The notes beneath the pieces are model-generated. The model did no database searches. It worked only from the letters and a program-made list of their open reading frames with translations, and was not told where the DNA came from. A stretch of DNA of 37,217 bases from Oscillospiraceae bacterium (GTDB taxonomy: Bacteria > Bacillota > Clostridia > Oscillospirales > WRJC01): contig WQYZ01000022.1 in NCBI GenBank assembly GCA_009780985.1, positions 1-37,217 of the forward strand. The letters are read 5' to 3'. Of this stretch, positions 17,228 to 26,632 are shown in pieces. Numbering within the stretch: position 1 is the first letter of the stretch; every line of letters starts with the position of its first letter. Both the position numbers and the translations under genes were made by a program.

Positions 17228-17923
17228 ATGTTAAAAAAAGTGATTGGTTTTACCATCGGCATAGTTATTATCGCATGTATGATGACTTTCACAGTAATGG
17301 CTCAATATGACCTCGGAAACGTTGTATGGGACCAGGAAGGAGACCCGCCCGGCTCGTGGGTGGCTTGGACCGTCGCGTCGGACAACCTGCTTGGCAGCAA
17401 ACCATATGACGGTAAGCATTTAGACCTTGATGTTCTCTCTAAGGCAAAAAATCTGTACCTTGAATTCAATGAAGAAGTCGAGTTGGTAGACATCATACTC
17501 TGCGGAGACGGCAACGGCTGGGGCTGGACTCCGAGTTCGTTTGCGGTGAATGGTACGAGCGTTTCAATACCGGTCGCCGATATAAGTGCTTATAGCGATT
17601 TTGTGGCTGGAACCGACGGCTTTTTAGTATTGGCTAAAACAGGTGTTTCGGAAAACATCAGCGGTCTGGTAAAAACTGCTATACTGTTAAATGACGGCGA
17701 AACGCCGCCCGCAGCCGTAGCTCCTGAAACCACTGTAGCGGAAATCGCGCCTGCTGTTGCTGACACAACCGCCGCTCCTGAACCGGCACCTGTAGTCGCA
17801 TCAACACCCAGCGTCACGACAGCTCCGCAGACAGGCGACACGACCATAATGATTTTTGCGAGTGTAATGATGATTGCGGCTGTCTGCGTCGTTATATTAA
17901 GAAAAAAGATTACTGTTAAATAA
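17228..17923 (+). CDS. Secreted surface protein with PxTGD-type sorting signal
   Basis: A 231-residue exported protein. After a signal peptide (residues 1-25) comes a compact Trp/Gly-rich domain of about 130 residues (WDQEGDPPGSWVAWTVASDN, then LYLEFNEEVELVDIILCGDG) that resembles small beta-sandwich carbohydrate-binding modules. A Pro/Ala/Thr linker (about 155-195) precedes a cell-wall sorting end: APQTGD, a hydrophobic helix (IMIFASVMMIAAVCVVIL) and the basic tail RKKITVK. Such PxTGD signals are common variants of LPXTG in Clostridia. AGGAGG lies upstream. It may help hold polysaccharide on the cell wall next to the binding protein. The module family is not certain. Confidence 0.78.
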   Translation: MLKKVIGFTIGIVIIACMMTFTVMAQYDLGNVVWDQEGDPPGSWVAWTVASDNLLGSKPYDGKHLDLDVLSKAKNLYLEFNEEVELVDIILCGDGNGWGWTPSSFAVNGTSVSIPVADISAYSDFVAGTDGFLVLAKTGVSENISGLVKTAILLNDGETPPAAVAPETTVAEIAPAVADTTAAPEPAPVVASTPSVTTAPQTGDTTIMIFASVMMIAAVCVVILRKKITVK

Positions 17924-17946
17924 AGTTAATTCACTTTTGAACATAA

Positions 17947-18000
17947 AATAACCCTGTCAAATTAATTTAAGCCATATTAATTTCGGCAGGGTTATTTTTA
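17947..18000 (+). terminator. Rho-independent terminator after the surface-protein gene
   Basis: AATAACCCTG (17947-17956) pairs perfectly with CAGGGTTATT (17987-17996), with a partly paired inner loop containing ATTAAT/ATTAAT, followed by T-rich sequence. It begins 24 bases after the stop codon. Confidence 0.7.
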
Positions 18001-18314
18001 TTATAAAATATATAGTTATAATTGTTTCAAAAATTAAATATATTATTGCTTTTTTCATTTATTTTTTCATAAACTTCTTTTTAATTTAGTAATCAATTAT
18101 CACATATGACAAATAAAAAATTTAATAGTATATTGTCATATGTGATGATGATTACTCCTATAATTCTTGATAATCAACCGCCTTTTGTGTGTTTGATTAT
18201 CAAATGAACCTACGCAAATTAAAATTTTTAATAATTATGTTATAAAATAATAATTATATTCTACGCGATGAGAAAATTTATAAATAATACTCAAATATAC
18301 GGAGGATAAATTTT
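18001..18314. promoter_or_regulatory. Intergenic region with two strong inverted repeats
   Basis: About 310 bases without a gene, very AT-rich. One perfect 14-base inverted repeat has arms at 18099-18112 and 18133-18146 (core CACATATGACAA). A second perfect 11-base repeat, TTGATAATCAA / TTGATTATCAA, lies at 18167-18177 and 18193-18203. They are upstream of the URO-D-type gene and may be operators or RNA hairpins. No T run follows, so they are not terminators. Confidence 0.45.
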
Positions 18315-19493
18315 ATGGTTGACGGAATAAAAAAAGCGATAGATTATATTAAATCAAACGACGCATATATAAAAAAAGCGATAGAGCTGCAATGTTCTGT
18401 GTGGCGGTGTGAAAAAACAGATATGCCTCCGCTTGCATTGTCATGCTGGCTCACAGAGAAACAGCAGTCGTGGCTGCCGTGGTATAATTTCAAAGAAATT
18501 CACTTTGACGGCGAAAAAATGTTTATAAACGGTCTGCGCGAAGTTTTGACCGCCGTCAACGGCAATTACGGCAGAGTGCCGTCTATGCGCGCCAATATGG
18601 GCTGCGGGATTGTACCTTCGCTGTTCGGAAAACAACAGACGTTATTTGAGGATAAGATGCCTTGGCTTTTGGAGCATTTGAAAAAAGAAGATATAAAAAA
18701 TATAAGCGAAGATTATATTTTTAGTATCAACAACAGCGCAGAATTTGCTGCGGCTATGGAACACATGGAATATATGACGGGTATATTGCGCGGAAATAAG
18801 CTGACCGGAAAAGTTTTTGTTTATCCGCTTGATTTACAGGGAGCAATCGACACGGCTCACCTTGTTTACGGCGATTCGATTTTCTATGATTTTTACGACG
18901 ACCCCGATTTTATGTATCATCTGTTAAATTTAAGCAATAAATTGATTTATTTCGCAATGAATGAATGTTTTAAAAGAATCGATAAAAGCGACGAATATAT
19001 TACACACTATAATTCTATAATCATGCCGAAAAGCATGGGAGGCATAAAAGTAAGCGAGGACACGACGACTTTATTGTCGCCGCCGCTTATCGACGAATTT
19101 TCCGAACCTTATCTTCGTAAAATATTAAGTCATTTTAACGGCGGTTACGTGCATTACTGCGGGAAAAACGATCATCTTCTCAATATGTTGTTAAATGAGC
19201 CGCTGGTTCGCGGGATAAATTTTGGCAATCCCGAAAAACACGATATGACAAAAATTCTTGAAAAATGCCGTGACAGTAAAAAAATATATTACGGTTCTGT
19301 AAATAAAAAAGACGGCGAAGACCTGTTTGATTATTTCGTCCGCGTTCTTGAACCGTCATATGACAGAAACGCCGGTTATTTTTATATTATTCTTGAATAT
19401 GGTTGCGGTTTAAGCGAACGCGAAAACGTGATAGGAGAGTTTGAACGGGCGGCTGAATATGTTATAAAAAATTGCGAACAAACGGGAGCGTAA
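18315..19493 (+). CDS. URO-D superfamily protein with H-x-C...C zinc pattern (MtaA-like)
   Basis: Member of the uroporphyrinogen decarboxylase / cobalamin-methyltransferase superfamily, a TIM-barrel family that includes heme-synthesis HemE and zinc-dependent MtaA/CmuA methyltransferases. The 392-residue protein shows YPLDLQGAIDTAHLVYG (about 170-186). Near the end it has H280 and C282 in YVHYCGKND and C364 in EYGCGLSERENV. This H-x-C-Xn-C pattern provides the zinc ligands in MtaA/CmuA-type enzymes, so methyl transfer is a better guess than porphyrin decarboxylation. No corrinoid protein is encoded nearby. A GGAGG ribosome binding site precedes the ATG, and the beta-helix lipoprotein gene follows after 2 bases. 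The substrate is unknown. Confidence 0.72.
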   Translation: MVDGIKKAIDYIKSNDAYIKKAIELQCSVWRCEKTDMPPLALSCWLTEKQQSWLPWYNFKEIHFDGEKMFINGLREVLTAVNGNYGRVPSMRANMGCGIVPSLFGKQQTLFEDKMPWLLEHLKKEDIKNISEDYIFSINNSAEFAAAMEHMEYMTGILRGNKLTGKVFVYPLDLQGAIDTAHLVYGDSIFYDFYDDPDFMYHLLNLSNKLIYFAMNECFKRIDKSDEYITHYNSIIMPKSMGGIKVSEDTTTLLSPPLIDEFSEPYLRKILSHFNGGYVHYCGKNDHLLNMLLNEPLVRGINFGNPEKHDMTKILEKCRDSKKIYYGSVNKKDGEDLFDYFVRVLEPSYDRNAGYFYIILEYGCGLSERENVIGEFERAAEYVIKNCEQTGA

Positions 19494-19495
19494 TC

Positions 19496-21534
19496 ATGAA
19501 GATAAAAGTATTTGTTCTGGTTATATTTATATTTTTATTAATTATTTTAACGGCTTGCGTAACCGGCAAATCAAACAAAAGCGAAAGCGAGGAGGAGACA
19601 GTTATGGAATCTAATACAAATACGCCTGTATCGGATATTAAAGATGCGGGTTTGTATGGCGACGAACAAAATGATAGTGCAAAAACGACGGCTGTTGTCA
19701 GCGTTAAAGAATCTCTTAAAGAAGTGGGTTTCTACACCGACTGGCAACTCGCCGGCATACCGGGCGGAATTCCCAATGCGACAGTAGTTCAGGGAGACCC
19801 AATCAGCCCCGGCGAGAACGTGGCAGACGTTATCAATTCAAGAATTCAAGCCGCAGGCGATGCGGTTCGCGACTCCGGCGGCGCGTCTCCTGCCAATTTG
19901 CGCGTTGTACAGCTTACCGAAGGGATTTTTGAACTGGGAGATACCACAATCAGCCTGAACAGAGCGGGCGTTATATTGCGCGGAATGGAAGAAAAAACTG
20001 TTCTTCGCGGCACTACCAACAATGACTGCATTAACATCGGCGAATCGAAATATTATTCGTTAAGCGTTCCCGTCATTGATGTGACAGCCGACGCCAATGT
20101 CGGCGACGACCGTATTACCGTCGCGGATGGCAGTATATTTGAAGTCGGTCAGATCCTCCGGCTCGACAGGTTCGCCGACGACGCGCCCGCAGCCGACGGA
20201 GGCACGGAATGGGACAACGGTCATAATCAGTTTATGCGCGGAACAAATACCGAGTTCGGTCCTATTGCTTCGCCGTCGGGCACCCGTCCCATATCACAAT
20301 ATATAGAAATATCCAGCATAAGCGGCAATACGCTGGTATTGGCAAACAGGATTAATATAGCCTTTCATTTAAAAGGCGCGAGCGGGAAGGATTTATATCC
20401 GCAGGTCTGGGACACAGGCGCGCAGGATTATAAATATATAGGTCTTGAAGACATGAAACTGCAGATGACAAATGGCGACGGCAATCTCAGCGAATGGTCG
20501 TGGCATCTTCCGGCAGTGCATTTCAGGGTTGACAGCTCTTACAGCTGGATGAAAAACGTAGAAAGCGACGGCACTTATTTTGACGAAAATGGGTGGGGAT
20601 TCATGGGGAGGCATATAGAAGTGAACGGCTTCCGCAATCAGGTAACGGGCAATTATGTACATCATTCGTCGCAGATTAATCCGGGCGGGAACGGCTACGG
20701 GATTCGCTTTCACGGTACGGACTGCGTTATCGACAACAATATCTGTGATTTCCTGAATAAGCCGCTACTCGGTCAAACGTCAGGCGGGGGCAATGTTATA
20801 GCATATAATTATGTTCCCAACGCCGTAATCGGACCTTGGAACGGCGGCAATTATGCCGACGGCGCAACTCCCGATAAGCCGCAGACTGTCTCCAATTGGG
20901 TTGAAACAGCCATAGACCCCAGTCACGGAGGCATTTCGCATTCCGACCTGTACGAGGGAAATTACACGTCAAATATACATACGGACGGCACCAGCGGAAA
21001 CGGCTTGATAGTGCTTTTCCGCAACTTTTCACGGGGAGGCAATATGGGGGGCAACGGTCCTGACGGCGCATTGTATAATATGAGCCGTTTTACCGTCGGT
21101 TCCCTCTATGGTTTGCACATAGCCGGAGGGCAGTTTCAGCACGCTTCCATCGGAAACGTTTACTTGGATTCCAAAACCGGTCCGGGAGCGGATGTCTGGA
21201 GTACGAAAGATAACGGTACTACGGTTTACAGCTATGGTTCAGCGGTCTTGGCAATACTGATTCACGCGAATTTACCGGCGACCGATTCTATTGGGCTTAC
21301 GACTACAATTACAGGAACAACGACATAGAAACGGGTAGGACGGAAGATTCGACAGTTTGCGGGACTTGGGCTATTCCTGACAGCAATCTTTCGGATTCGC
21401 TTTATCTTGATTCCGCGCCGGATTACTTCGACGGCTATGTATGGCCTCCCGTCAACCCGTTCGGAAAAACTGATGATGAGCGTATCGGCGATTTACCGGC
21501 TAAGAATCAATATGAAAGCTATAAACAAAAATAA
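19496..21534 (+). pseudogene. Right-handed beta-helix (pectate-lyase-like) lipoprotein, frameshifted
   Basis: Surface lipoprotein with a predicted parallel beta-helix, probably a polysaccharide lyase or hydrolase. Start at ATG 19496 gives a signal peptide with lipobox LTAC (Cys21). The leader and following VMES segment resemble the GH74-like lipoprotein at 8568. The helix region shows IINxxN-type rungs such as GYGIRFHGTDCVIDNNICDF and the block DPSHGGISHSDLYEGNY. The frame ends at TAG 21328, but the +2 frame continues with sensible sequence (FYWAYDYNYRNN to PPVNPFGKTDDE) to TAA 21532-21534. One base is missing near 21241-21246, where GGCGG would restore YGSGGLGNTD. Full length would be about 679 residues. 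Either a broken gene or an assembly error. Confidence 0.75.
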
Positions 21535-21562
21535 AACCAAACACGATATAGGGGGATAAATT

Positions 21563-22843
21563 ATGTATCGTTCAAACAACCAATATTTCGGTGAAATCAG
21601 ACAATATCTTGACCGCATACCGATAATAGAAACGCACGAGCATTATACGCAATATTACGGAGCGGAAAATGCGCTTGATTTCATACTCGGCAATTATTAT
21701 AATTCCGACTACCAGTCAGCGGGCGGAATCAATTTGCCGGAAGAAATGCCCGCGAAAGAACGCTACGAGCGTTTTCTGACGTTTTACAATAAGTCGAAAC
21801 ATACGGCTTACGCGTGCGGAATGATAGAGGGATTGCGTTTATGCTGGGGTATTGACAACATAGACAATTATGAAAATTTTCAAATATTGGAAGAAAAGCT
21901 AAAATCAAGGGACGTTTCTATTTACGAAAGAACTATGGAAAAGCTGAATATAAAAGCAAAAGTCGTGGATATATGGAACCTCATGGACATAATAGACGGC
22001 AAAATCACAGGATATTCAAAATACTGCCGATTCGCATTCACGCTGCCGTCATTCCATGATAACCATTCAAAGCAGGATTTGTTGAAATATCAGAAATATC
22101 TGAACCGGACTGTCGTATGCCTTGACGATTATCTCGAAAGTTTTGATAACTATCTGCAAAAATGCGTCGATTTCGGTGCTGTCTGTTTCAAAGACCAGAC
22201 GGCTTACCGCCGCAGTATAGCGTATGGCAACCCCACAAAAGACGAGGCTGAAAAAGTATTCAACTCTATGATGTCCAACCCCCGCGAAATCGTCGGCGAC
22301 GACCGCGCGGTCGCTCTCGACGATTGGCTGTTCCACTACGCCATGCGCAAGGCGGCGCAGCATGATCTGCCGGTGCAGATACATACGGGACATATGGCGG
22401 GCATAAGAAACGATATTGTCAAAACGAACGCTGCGCATTTGATTCCGACGCTCGAAATGCACGAAGACGTAAAGTTTGATTTATTTCACGGCAACTGGCC
22501 TTACATGGACGAATATTTGTACATTGGCAAAAATTATCCGAACGCATATCTGAATCTTTGCTGGGTGCAGAGTATCGACCCGATTTATTGTATCGAATTG
22601 ATGAAACGCGCGGTGATGACAGTGCCGCACAGCAAAGTCATGGCTTTTGGCGGAGATACTGGTATGGTCGAATGGACGGCGGCTTATTTATCACAGGCAA
22701 AAGACAATGTTTCCTGCGCTTTGTCTGAATTAACAGACAGCGGATGGCTGAACATTGCCGAGGCAAAACAGATAGCCGCCGATTGGTTTTTTAACAATCC
22801 CAATCATTTATTCAAACTCGGATTTGAGCCGTTTAAAGCATAA
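21563..22843 (+). CDS. Metal-dependent amidohydrolase-family protein
   Basis: TIM-barrel hydrolase of the amidohydrolase superfamily (amidohydrolase_2 / uronate-isomerase-like group). In its 426 residues the metal-binding set is visible: H25 and H27 (THEHY), K210 in CFKDQ as a possible carboxylated or bridging lysine, H274 and H277 (QIHTGH), H309 (FHGNW) and D365 (GGDTG). Members act on lactones, amides, sugar acids or decarboxylation substrates, so the substrate cannot be named. A GGGGGG ribosome binding site lies upstream. The neighbours (beta-helix protein, nitrilase, URO-D proteins) suggest a role in breaking down a released sugar or sugar acid. Confidence 0.8.
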   Translation: MYRSNNQYFGEIRQYLDRIPIIETHEHYTQYYGAENALDFILGNYYNSDYQSAGGINLPEEMPAKERYERFLTFYNKSKHTAYACGMIEGLRLCWGIDNIDNYENFQILEEKLKSRDVSIYERTMEKLNIKAKVVDIWNLMDIIDGKITGYSKYCRFAFTLPSFHDNHSKQDLLKYQKYLNRTVVCLDDYLESFDNYLQKCVDFGAVCFKDQTAYRRSIAYGNPTKDEAEKVFNSMMSNPREIVGDDRAVALDDWLFHYAMRKAAQHDLPVQIHTGHMAGIRNDIVKTNAAHLIPTLEMHEDVKFDLFHGNWPYMDEYLYIGKNYPNAYLNLCWVQSIDPIYCIELMKRAVMTVPHSKVMAFGGDTGMVEWTAAYLSQAKDNVSCALSELTDSGWLNIAEAKQIAADWFFNNPNHLFKLGFEPFKA

Positions 22844-22891
22844 ATTTATGAGATAAACATCAAAATATCTAAGAAAGAAGTGGTACTTATT

Positions 22892-23644
22892 ATGAAAATA
22901 GCAATAGCACAAATTCCTGTAGTTGAGGAGATAGGGAAAAATTTAAAAGAAATTACAGCGGCGGTCGAATACGCCAAAGATGTAAAAGCGGATATTCTGC
23001 TTACTCCCGAAGGTTCGCTTTCGGGTTACAGCCATATTTTTGACCGGAAGGAAGCCGGAGAAGCATTAAAGGAAATATGCGCTTTCGCGAAAAAAAGCCA
23101 TGTTGGGCTGGCTCTTGGCACTTGTTGGGACGATGACGACGGTAAATGTTACGATGGGATTCGGTTTTACCTTCCGGACGGGTTATACCTTGGTTGTTCT
23201 GCAAAGCAGCTTTTATGCGGCACTCTTGACGATGAACCGATAGGAGAGATAAATCATTATGCGGTTATGCAGCCGCGTGTGTTTGATTACATGGGAACAG
23301 TTATAGGCGGGCTTGTCTGCAACGATATGTGGGCGAATCCTTCTGTTACTCCAATGTCCGATACTTATCCCGCGAGGATATTAGCGAAAATGGGGGCGAA
23401 AGTGATTTTTCATGCGGTAAACGGCGGACGGGACGAGAGTAAGTTTTCGCAGGAAACAGTAAAATTGTTCCACGAAGCGCATATTCTTGTGCAGTCGGCG
23501 GCATATAACTTAACTATTGTTAGCGTTGACAACGCGGAGCCTCTTGATATCGGCGTTGCGTCAAAGGGAGGTTTCGCCGCCCGGGGGGAATGGCTTTTCA
23601 CCCTGCCTGACAAAGGAAGACAATACGGGTGTTTAGCGATATGA
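22892..23644 (+). CDS. Carbon-nitrogen hydrolase (nitrilase superfamily) 1
   Basis: Cytoplasmic C-N hydrolase of 250 residues that probably cleaves an amide, carbamoyl or nitrile bond. The catalytic triad is complete: E40 in TPEGSLSGY, K105 in SAKQLL and C143 in LVCNDMW. The ATG at 22892 is preferred over the GTG at 22880, since it directly starts the conserved MKIAIAQIP strand and follows a GAAGTGG site. The gene sits between the amidohydrolase and a URO-D-type gene. The leader resembles that of the binding protein at 15618 (GTGGT-CTTAT), with ATG where that gene has ATA. A second nitrilase-type gene lies at 33489. Confidence 0.88.
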   Translation: MKIAIAQIPVVEEIGKNLKEITAAVEYAKDVKADILLTPEGSLSGYSHIFDRKEAGEALKEICAFAKKSHVGLALGTCWDDDDGKCYDGIRFYLPDGLYLGCSAKQLLCGTLDDEPIGEINHYAVMQPRVFDYMGTVIGGLVCNDMWANPSVTPMSDTYPARILAKMGAKVIFHAVNGGRDESKFSQETVKLFHEAHILVQSAAYNLTIVSVDNAEPLDIGVASKGGFAARGEWLFTLPDKGRQYGCLAI

Positions 23645-23723
23645 CAAGGGAGACAAATATGAAATTTACATAAAACGCGCTGAGCATTTAATTCGGAAAT
23701 AATAAAACCAGAGGAGTTAATAA

Positions 23724-24839
23724 ATGATTTGGACCAGAGAAGAATATATTGCTCACATGACGTTTGAATATACGGGGAAAGAAATGTTTACGGAGTTATT
23801 CGGACTGCTTACAGGTCTTGATAATGAGTGGAAATCACAGGATGCGACTCCCGACGAACTTGATTTATCAGCGTTCGGCTGGGACAGCGTATTATATACA
23901 GATACAGCTTGTAATACTTTCGCAATAACCAGTCTGTCGCCATATATTCTTGAAGATAATAATGAATATACTATATCGGTAGATTATATGGGAAGAACAC
24001 AGAAATTAATAAAATCCAGCGCAACTATTGCCTTGCCGACAGATTATCCCGTCAAAGATTTCGACGACTGGCTTAAAATAAAGCATTGGTATAAATTTGA
24101 CGAAAGCAGGATTAATACAGAGCGATTGAAAAAAGCAAAAGAACTGCATGATAAAGGTTATCTGACCGTAGTCTGGATTCCGGGGGGATTCGACGAACCG
24201 CGCCAGCTTATGGGCGAAGAAAATCTATGTATAGCATATTATGAACAGCCGGAATTGATACATGATATGCTGAATACAATCGCCGAAACAAATATGAAAG
24301 TATTTGAACGAATATTTGAATATGTTGTTGTCGACAATATATCAATTCACGAAGATATGGCGGGGAAAAGCGGACCTCTGGTGGGACCGTCGCAGATAAA
24401 GGAATTTATTACGCCGTATTATTTGAAAATTTGGAACGAATGCAAACTTCACGGGACAAAACTGTTTTCGCAGGACAGCGACGGCAATATGAACGGGGTT
24501 ATAGACGCTTTTTTGGACGCAGGAGTGAATATCATGTACCCGTTTGAGCCTAATTCGGGAATGGATATGGTAGCGGCAAGGAAAAAATATGGCAAACGTA
24601 TAACATTCAAAGGCGGCATAGACAAATTCGCGCTTCGTGGAAACAAAGACGATATAAAACGCGAACTTGAATATAAAATGTGCGGCGAAATGTTGGGCGG
24701 TGGGACTATATTCGCGATAGACCACCGCATACCAAACGGCGTGCCTATTGAAAATTACCGGTATTACGCCGAACTCGGCAGGAAATTGCTTGGCCGCACG
24801 GAATATAAAAGCAGCCCGCATATAAGAATGGCGTTTTAG
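23724..24839 (+). CDS. URO-D superfamily protein, D-x-D...DH subtype (2)
   Basis: Second uroporphyrinogen-decarboxylase-superfamily protein, 371 residues. It has the C-terminal blocks typical of the group found beside sugar genes: IKEFITPYYLKIW (about 230), LFSQDSDGNM (about 251) in place of the H-x-C zinc pattern, ITFKGGIDKFAL, and IFAIDHRIPNGVPIENY near residue 335. The absence of the Cys ligands and the D-S-D and D-H residues suggest a different metal site or reaction from the protein at 18315. True HemE function is unlikely because the N-terminal HemE signature is absent and no heme genes are near. The ATG has AGAGGAG upstream. Ends in TAG. Confidence 0.75.
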   Translation: MIWTREEYIAHMTFEYTGKEMFTELFGLLTGLDNEWKSQDATPDELDLSAFGWDSVLYTDTACNTFAITSLSPYILEDNNEYTISVDYMGRTQKLIKSSATIALPTDYPVKDFDDWLKIKHWYKFDESRINTERLKKAKELHDKGYLTVVWIPGGFDEPRQLMGEENLCIAYYEQPELIHDMLNTIAETNMKVFERIFEYVVVDNISIHEDMAGKSGPLVGPSQIKEFITPYYLKIWNECKLHGTKLFSQDSDGNMNGVIDAFLDAGVNIMYPFEPNSGMDMVAARKKYGKRITFKGGIDKFALRGNKDDIKRELEYKMCGEMLGGGTIFAIDHRIPNGVPIENYRYYAELGRKLLGRTEYKSSPHIRMAF

Positions 24840-24916
24840 AAGCGGCATAAATGAAAGAGATCCGAATACGCAAAGTATATGAAAAATAAAATTTGAGAGG
24901 CAGGAACATTATATTT

Positions 24917-26407
24917 ATGAAAAAAATCATACGCACTCTAAGCATATTAATTATAACCGTATTAGTCATGACGGCAGTATCATGCAATTCCAGTAACAGC
25001 AACACCGACAATACAGACAACTCAAATACTCAGAATACAGGGAATAACGCCGATACGACAGAAGCGGCTACTGCGCCCGACGTAATTTCGGTTTTGGCTT
25101 CGCTGCCTAACGCTGATTACGGAGGCTATAATTTCAGAATACTGACGTCAAATTGGTTCAATGCCAATCTTGAGGCGCGGCAGGCTCCGGACGAGCAGCA
25201 GACAGGCGATATAATAAACGATGCGCTGTATATACGCGACAAACAGGTAGAAGCCAAATATAATATAAATATATCATATAATATTATAGATTACGACGTG
25301 AACCAGATTCTGAGCAATGCGCAGAAATCTATCAAAGCCGGTGACGATGCGTTTGATTTCGGTATGGATAATATGATAACATTCACAAAAGGGCTTGCTC
25401 AGAATGGTATGCTAGTCGATTTCAACACAATATCGAATGTAGATCTGACCCAGAGCTGGTGGAGCAAATACGCAATCCGCGACCTGACTATCAACGGCAA
25501 ATTTTATTTTGCGACTGGTGATATAACCGCAAGATATCCTGATTCACAGTATATATTGCTTTTTAATAAAAAAGTATTTGCAGACGAAGGTCTTGACCTC
25601 CCTTACCAGACTGTGCGCGACGGAAATTGGACACTTGATACATTTACTAATCTGATAAAAGATAAAAGCAGGGATTTGAACGGCGACGGCGTTCTGGACA
25701 AGAATGATTTCTACGGTCTGGCTGTTGAAACCAGTGCTCCGTTCTGCTTTTTGCAAGCGTGCGGAGAAGGTTTGATAAAGATAGTTGACGGCAATCCGAC
25801 TATTAACGTAACAAATGACAGAACTGTTAATATAATGGGTCAATTAGCTTCGTTTTGGACCGATCCGCAATATATGTATTATCCAAAAAATTATGTGGTT
25901 TACGACGAAGTTCCGATATTTAAAAATGACCAGACATTGTTTGTGGCGCAGACATGCTCTAATCTTTCGCTGTTCAAAGATATGAACTCTGATTTCGGGA
26001 TTCTGCCGCTGCCTAAATACGATACAAATCAAACTGAATATTATTCGTACTGCCAGCCTTACGCAAGCGCGTCGGTATGCGTTCCTGTTACAAATACCAA
26101 TTTAGACCGTACAGGTACGATTATAGAGGCACTTGCCGCCGCGGGAAAATATACTTCTACTCCCGCAGTGTATGATGTCACTTTGAAAACAAAATATGCC
26201 CGAGACGAGGACAGTGCAGCGATGCTTGACATAATTGTCGCAGGTTCATGCTACGATTTTTCGTTTATATACGATTGGGGCGGACTGTACAGCACTTTTG
26301 AAAGCACAATGGACAGCGGGCAGAATTTTACGTCAAAATTTGACGCTATATCAGCTAAAGTGCAGGCGGCTATAGATAAAACTGTAACGGCGTATGCGGC
26401 GCAGTGA
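24917..26407 (+). CDS. Extracellular solute-binding lipoprotein 2
   Basis: Paralogue of the protein at 15618, with 496 residues from ATG 24917, which begins a clean lipoprotein signal (MKKIIRTLS to lipobox AVSC, Cys23). An upstream in-frame TTG at 24893 would place extra residues before it. After an N/D/T-rich spacer come DYGGYNFRILT and TGDIINDALYIRDKQVEAKYNI. A DLNGDGVLDKND loop resembles an EF-hand calcium loop, and the conserved end has CYDFSFIYDWGGLY. It follows the URO-D gene by about 75 bases. No permease genes are present, so the partner must be encoded elsewhere or the protein acts without one. Confidence 0.87.
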   Translation: MKKIIRTLSILIITVLVMTAVSCNSSNSNTDNTDNSNTQNTGNNADTTEAATAPDVISVLASLPNADYGGYNFRILTSNWFNANLEARQAPDEQQTGDIINDALYIRDKQVEAKYNINISYNIIDYDVNQILSNAQKSIKAGDDAFDFGMDNMITFTKGLAQNGMLVDFNTISNVDLTQSWWSKYAIRDLTINGKFYFATGDITARYPDSQYILLFNKKVFADEGLDLPYQTVRDGNWTLDTFTNLIKDKSRDLNGDGVLDKNDFYGLAVETSAPFCFLQACGEGLIKIVDGNPTINVTNDRTVNIMGQLASFWTDPQYMYYPKNYVVYDEVPIFKNDQTLFVAQTCSNLSLFKDMNSDFGILPLPKYDTNQTEYYSYCQPYASASVCVPVTNTNLDRTGTIIEALAAAGKYTSTPAVYDVTLKTKYARDEDSAAMLDIIVAGSCYDFSFIYDWGGLYSTFESTMDSGQNFTSKFDAISAKVQAAIDKTVTAYAAQ

Positions 26408-26438
26408 CAATTTCTTGATTAGATAATTTAAATAATAA

Positions 26439-26611
26439 CTATAAATAAGCAAATTTATAATTTACCGTAATATTGCACAAAAATATTGCTATTTTTGTAG
26501 GGCGTGGCATCCTTGACACGCCGTAAACCACGCAAATTCGTTAATTAGACGGCGCGTTTGGGAAACCGCGTCCTACAATTTTGTGCATATTTTAAATTTG
26601 CTCATTTATAG
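26439..26611. repeat. Long palindromic element (nested inverted repeats)
   Basis: A 173-base element in the gap between two binding-protein genes, with nested arms. CTATAAAT (26439-26446) pairs with ATTTATAG (26604-26611), AGCAAATTTA (26448-26457) with TAAATTTGCT (26593-26602), and TGCACAAAA (26474-26482) with TTTTGTGCA (26579-26587). Further in are TGTAGGGCG and CGTCCTACA, and an internal GGCGTG/CACGCC hairpin. The higher-GC core inside AT-rich arms looks like a MITE or REP-type unit. No second copy is seen in the window. Confidence 0.65.
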
Positions 26612-26632
26612 ATAATAAAACAAGCAGCATAT

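Noticed and set aside
18315-19493. Calling the URO-D proteins HemE (heme synthesis)
   Set aside because: The N-terminal HemE signature is missing, there are several copies, no heme genes are near, and one copy has MtaA-type Cys/His ligands.
24342-24848. Minus-strand open frame of 168 codons
   Set aside because: Lies opposite the conserved C-terminal half of the URO-D gene, with no start signal and no recognisable family.
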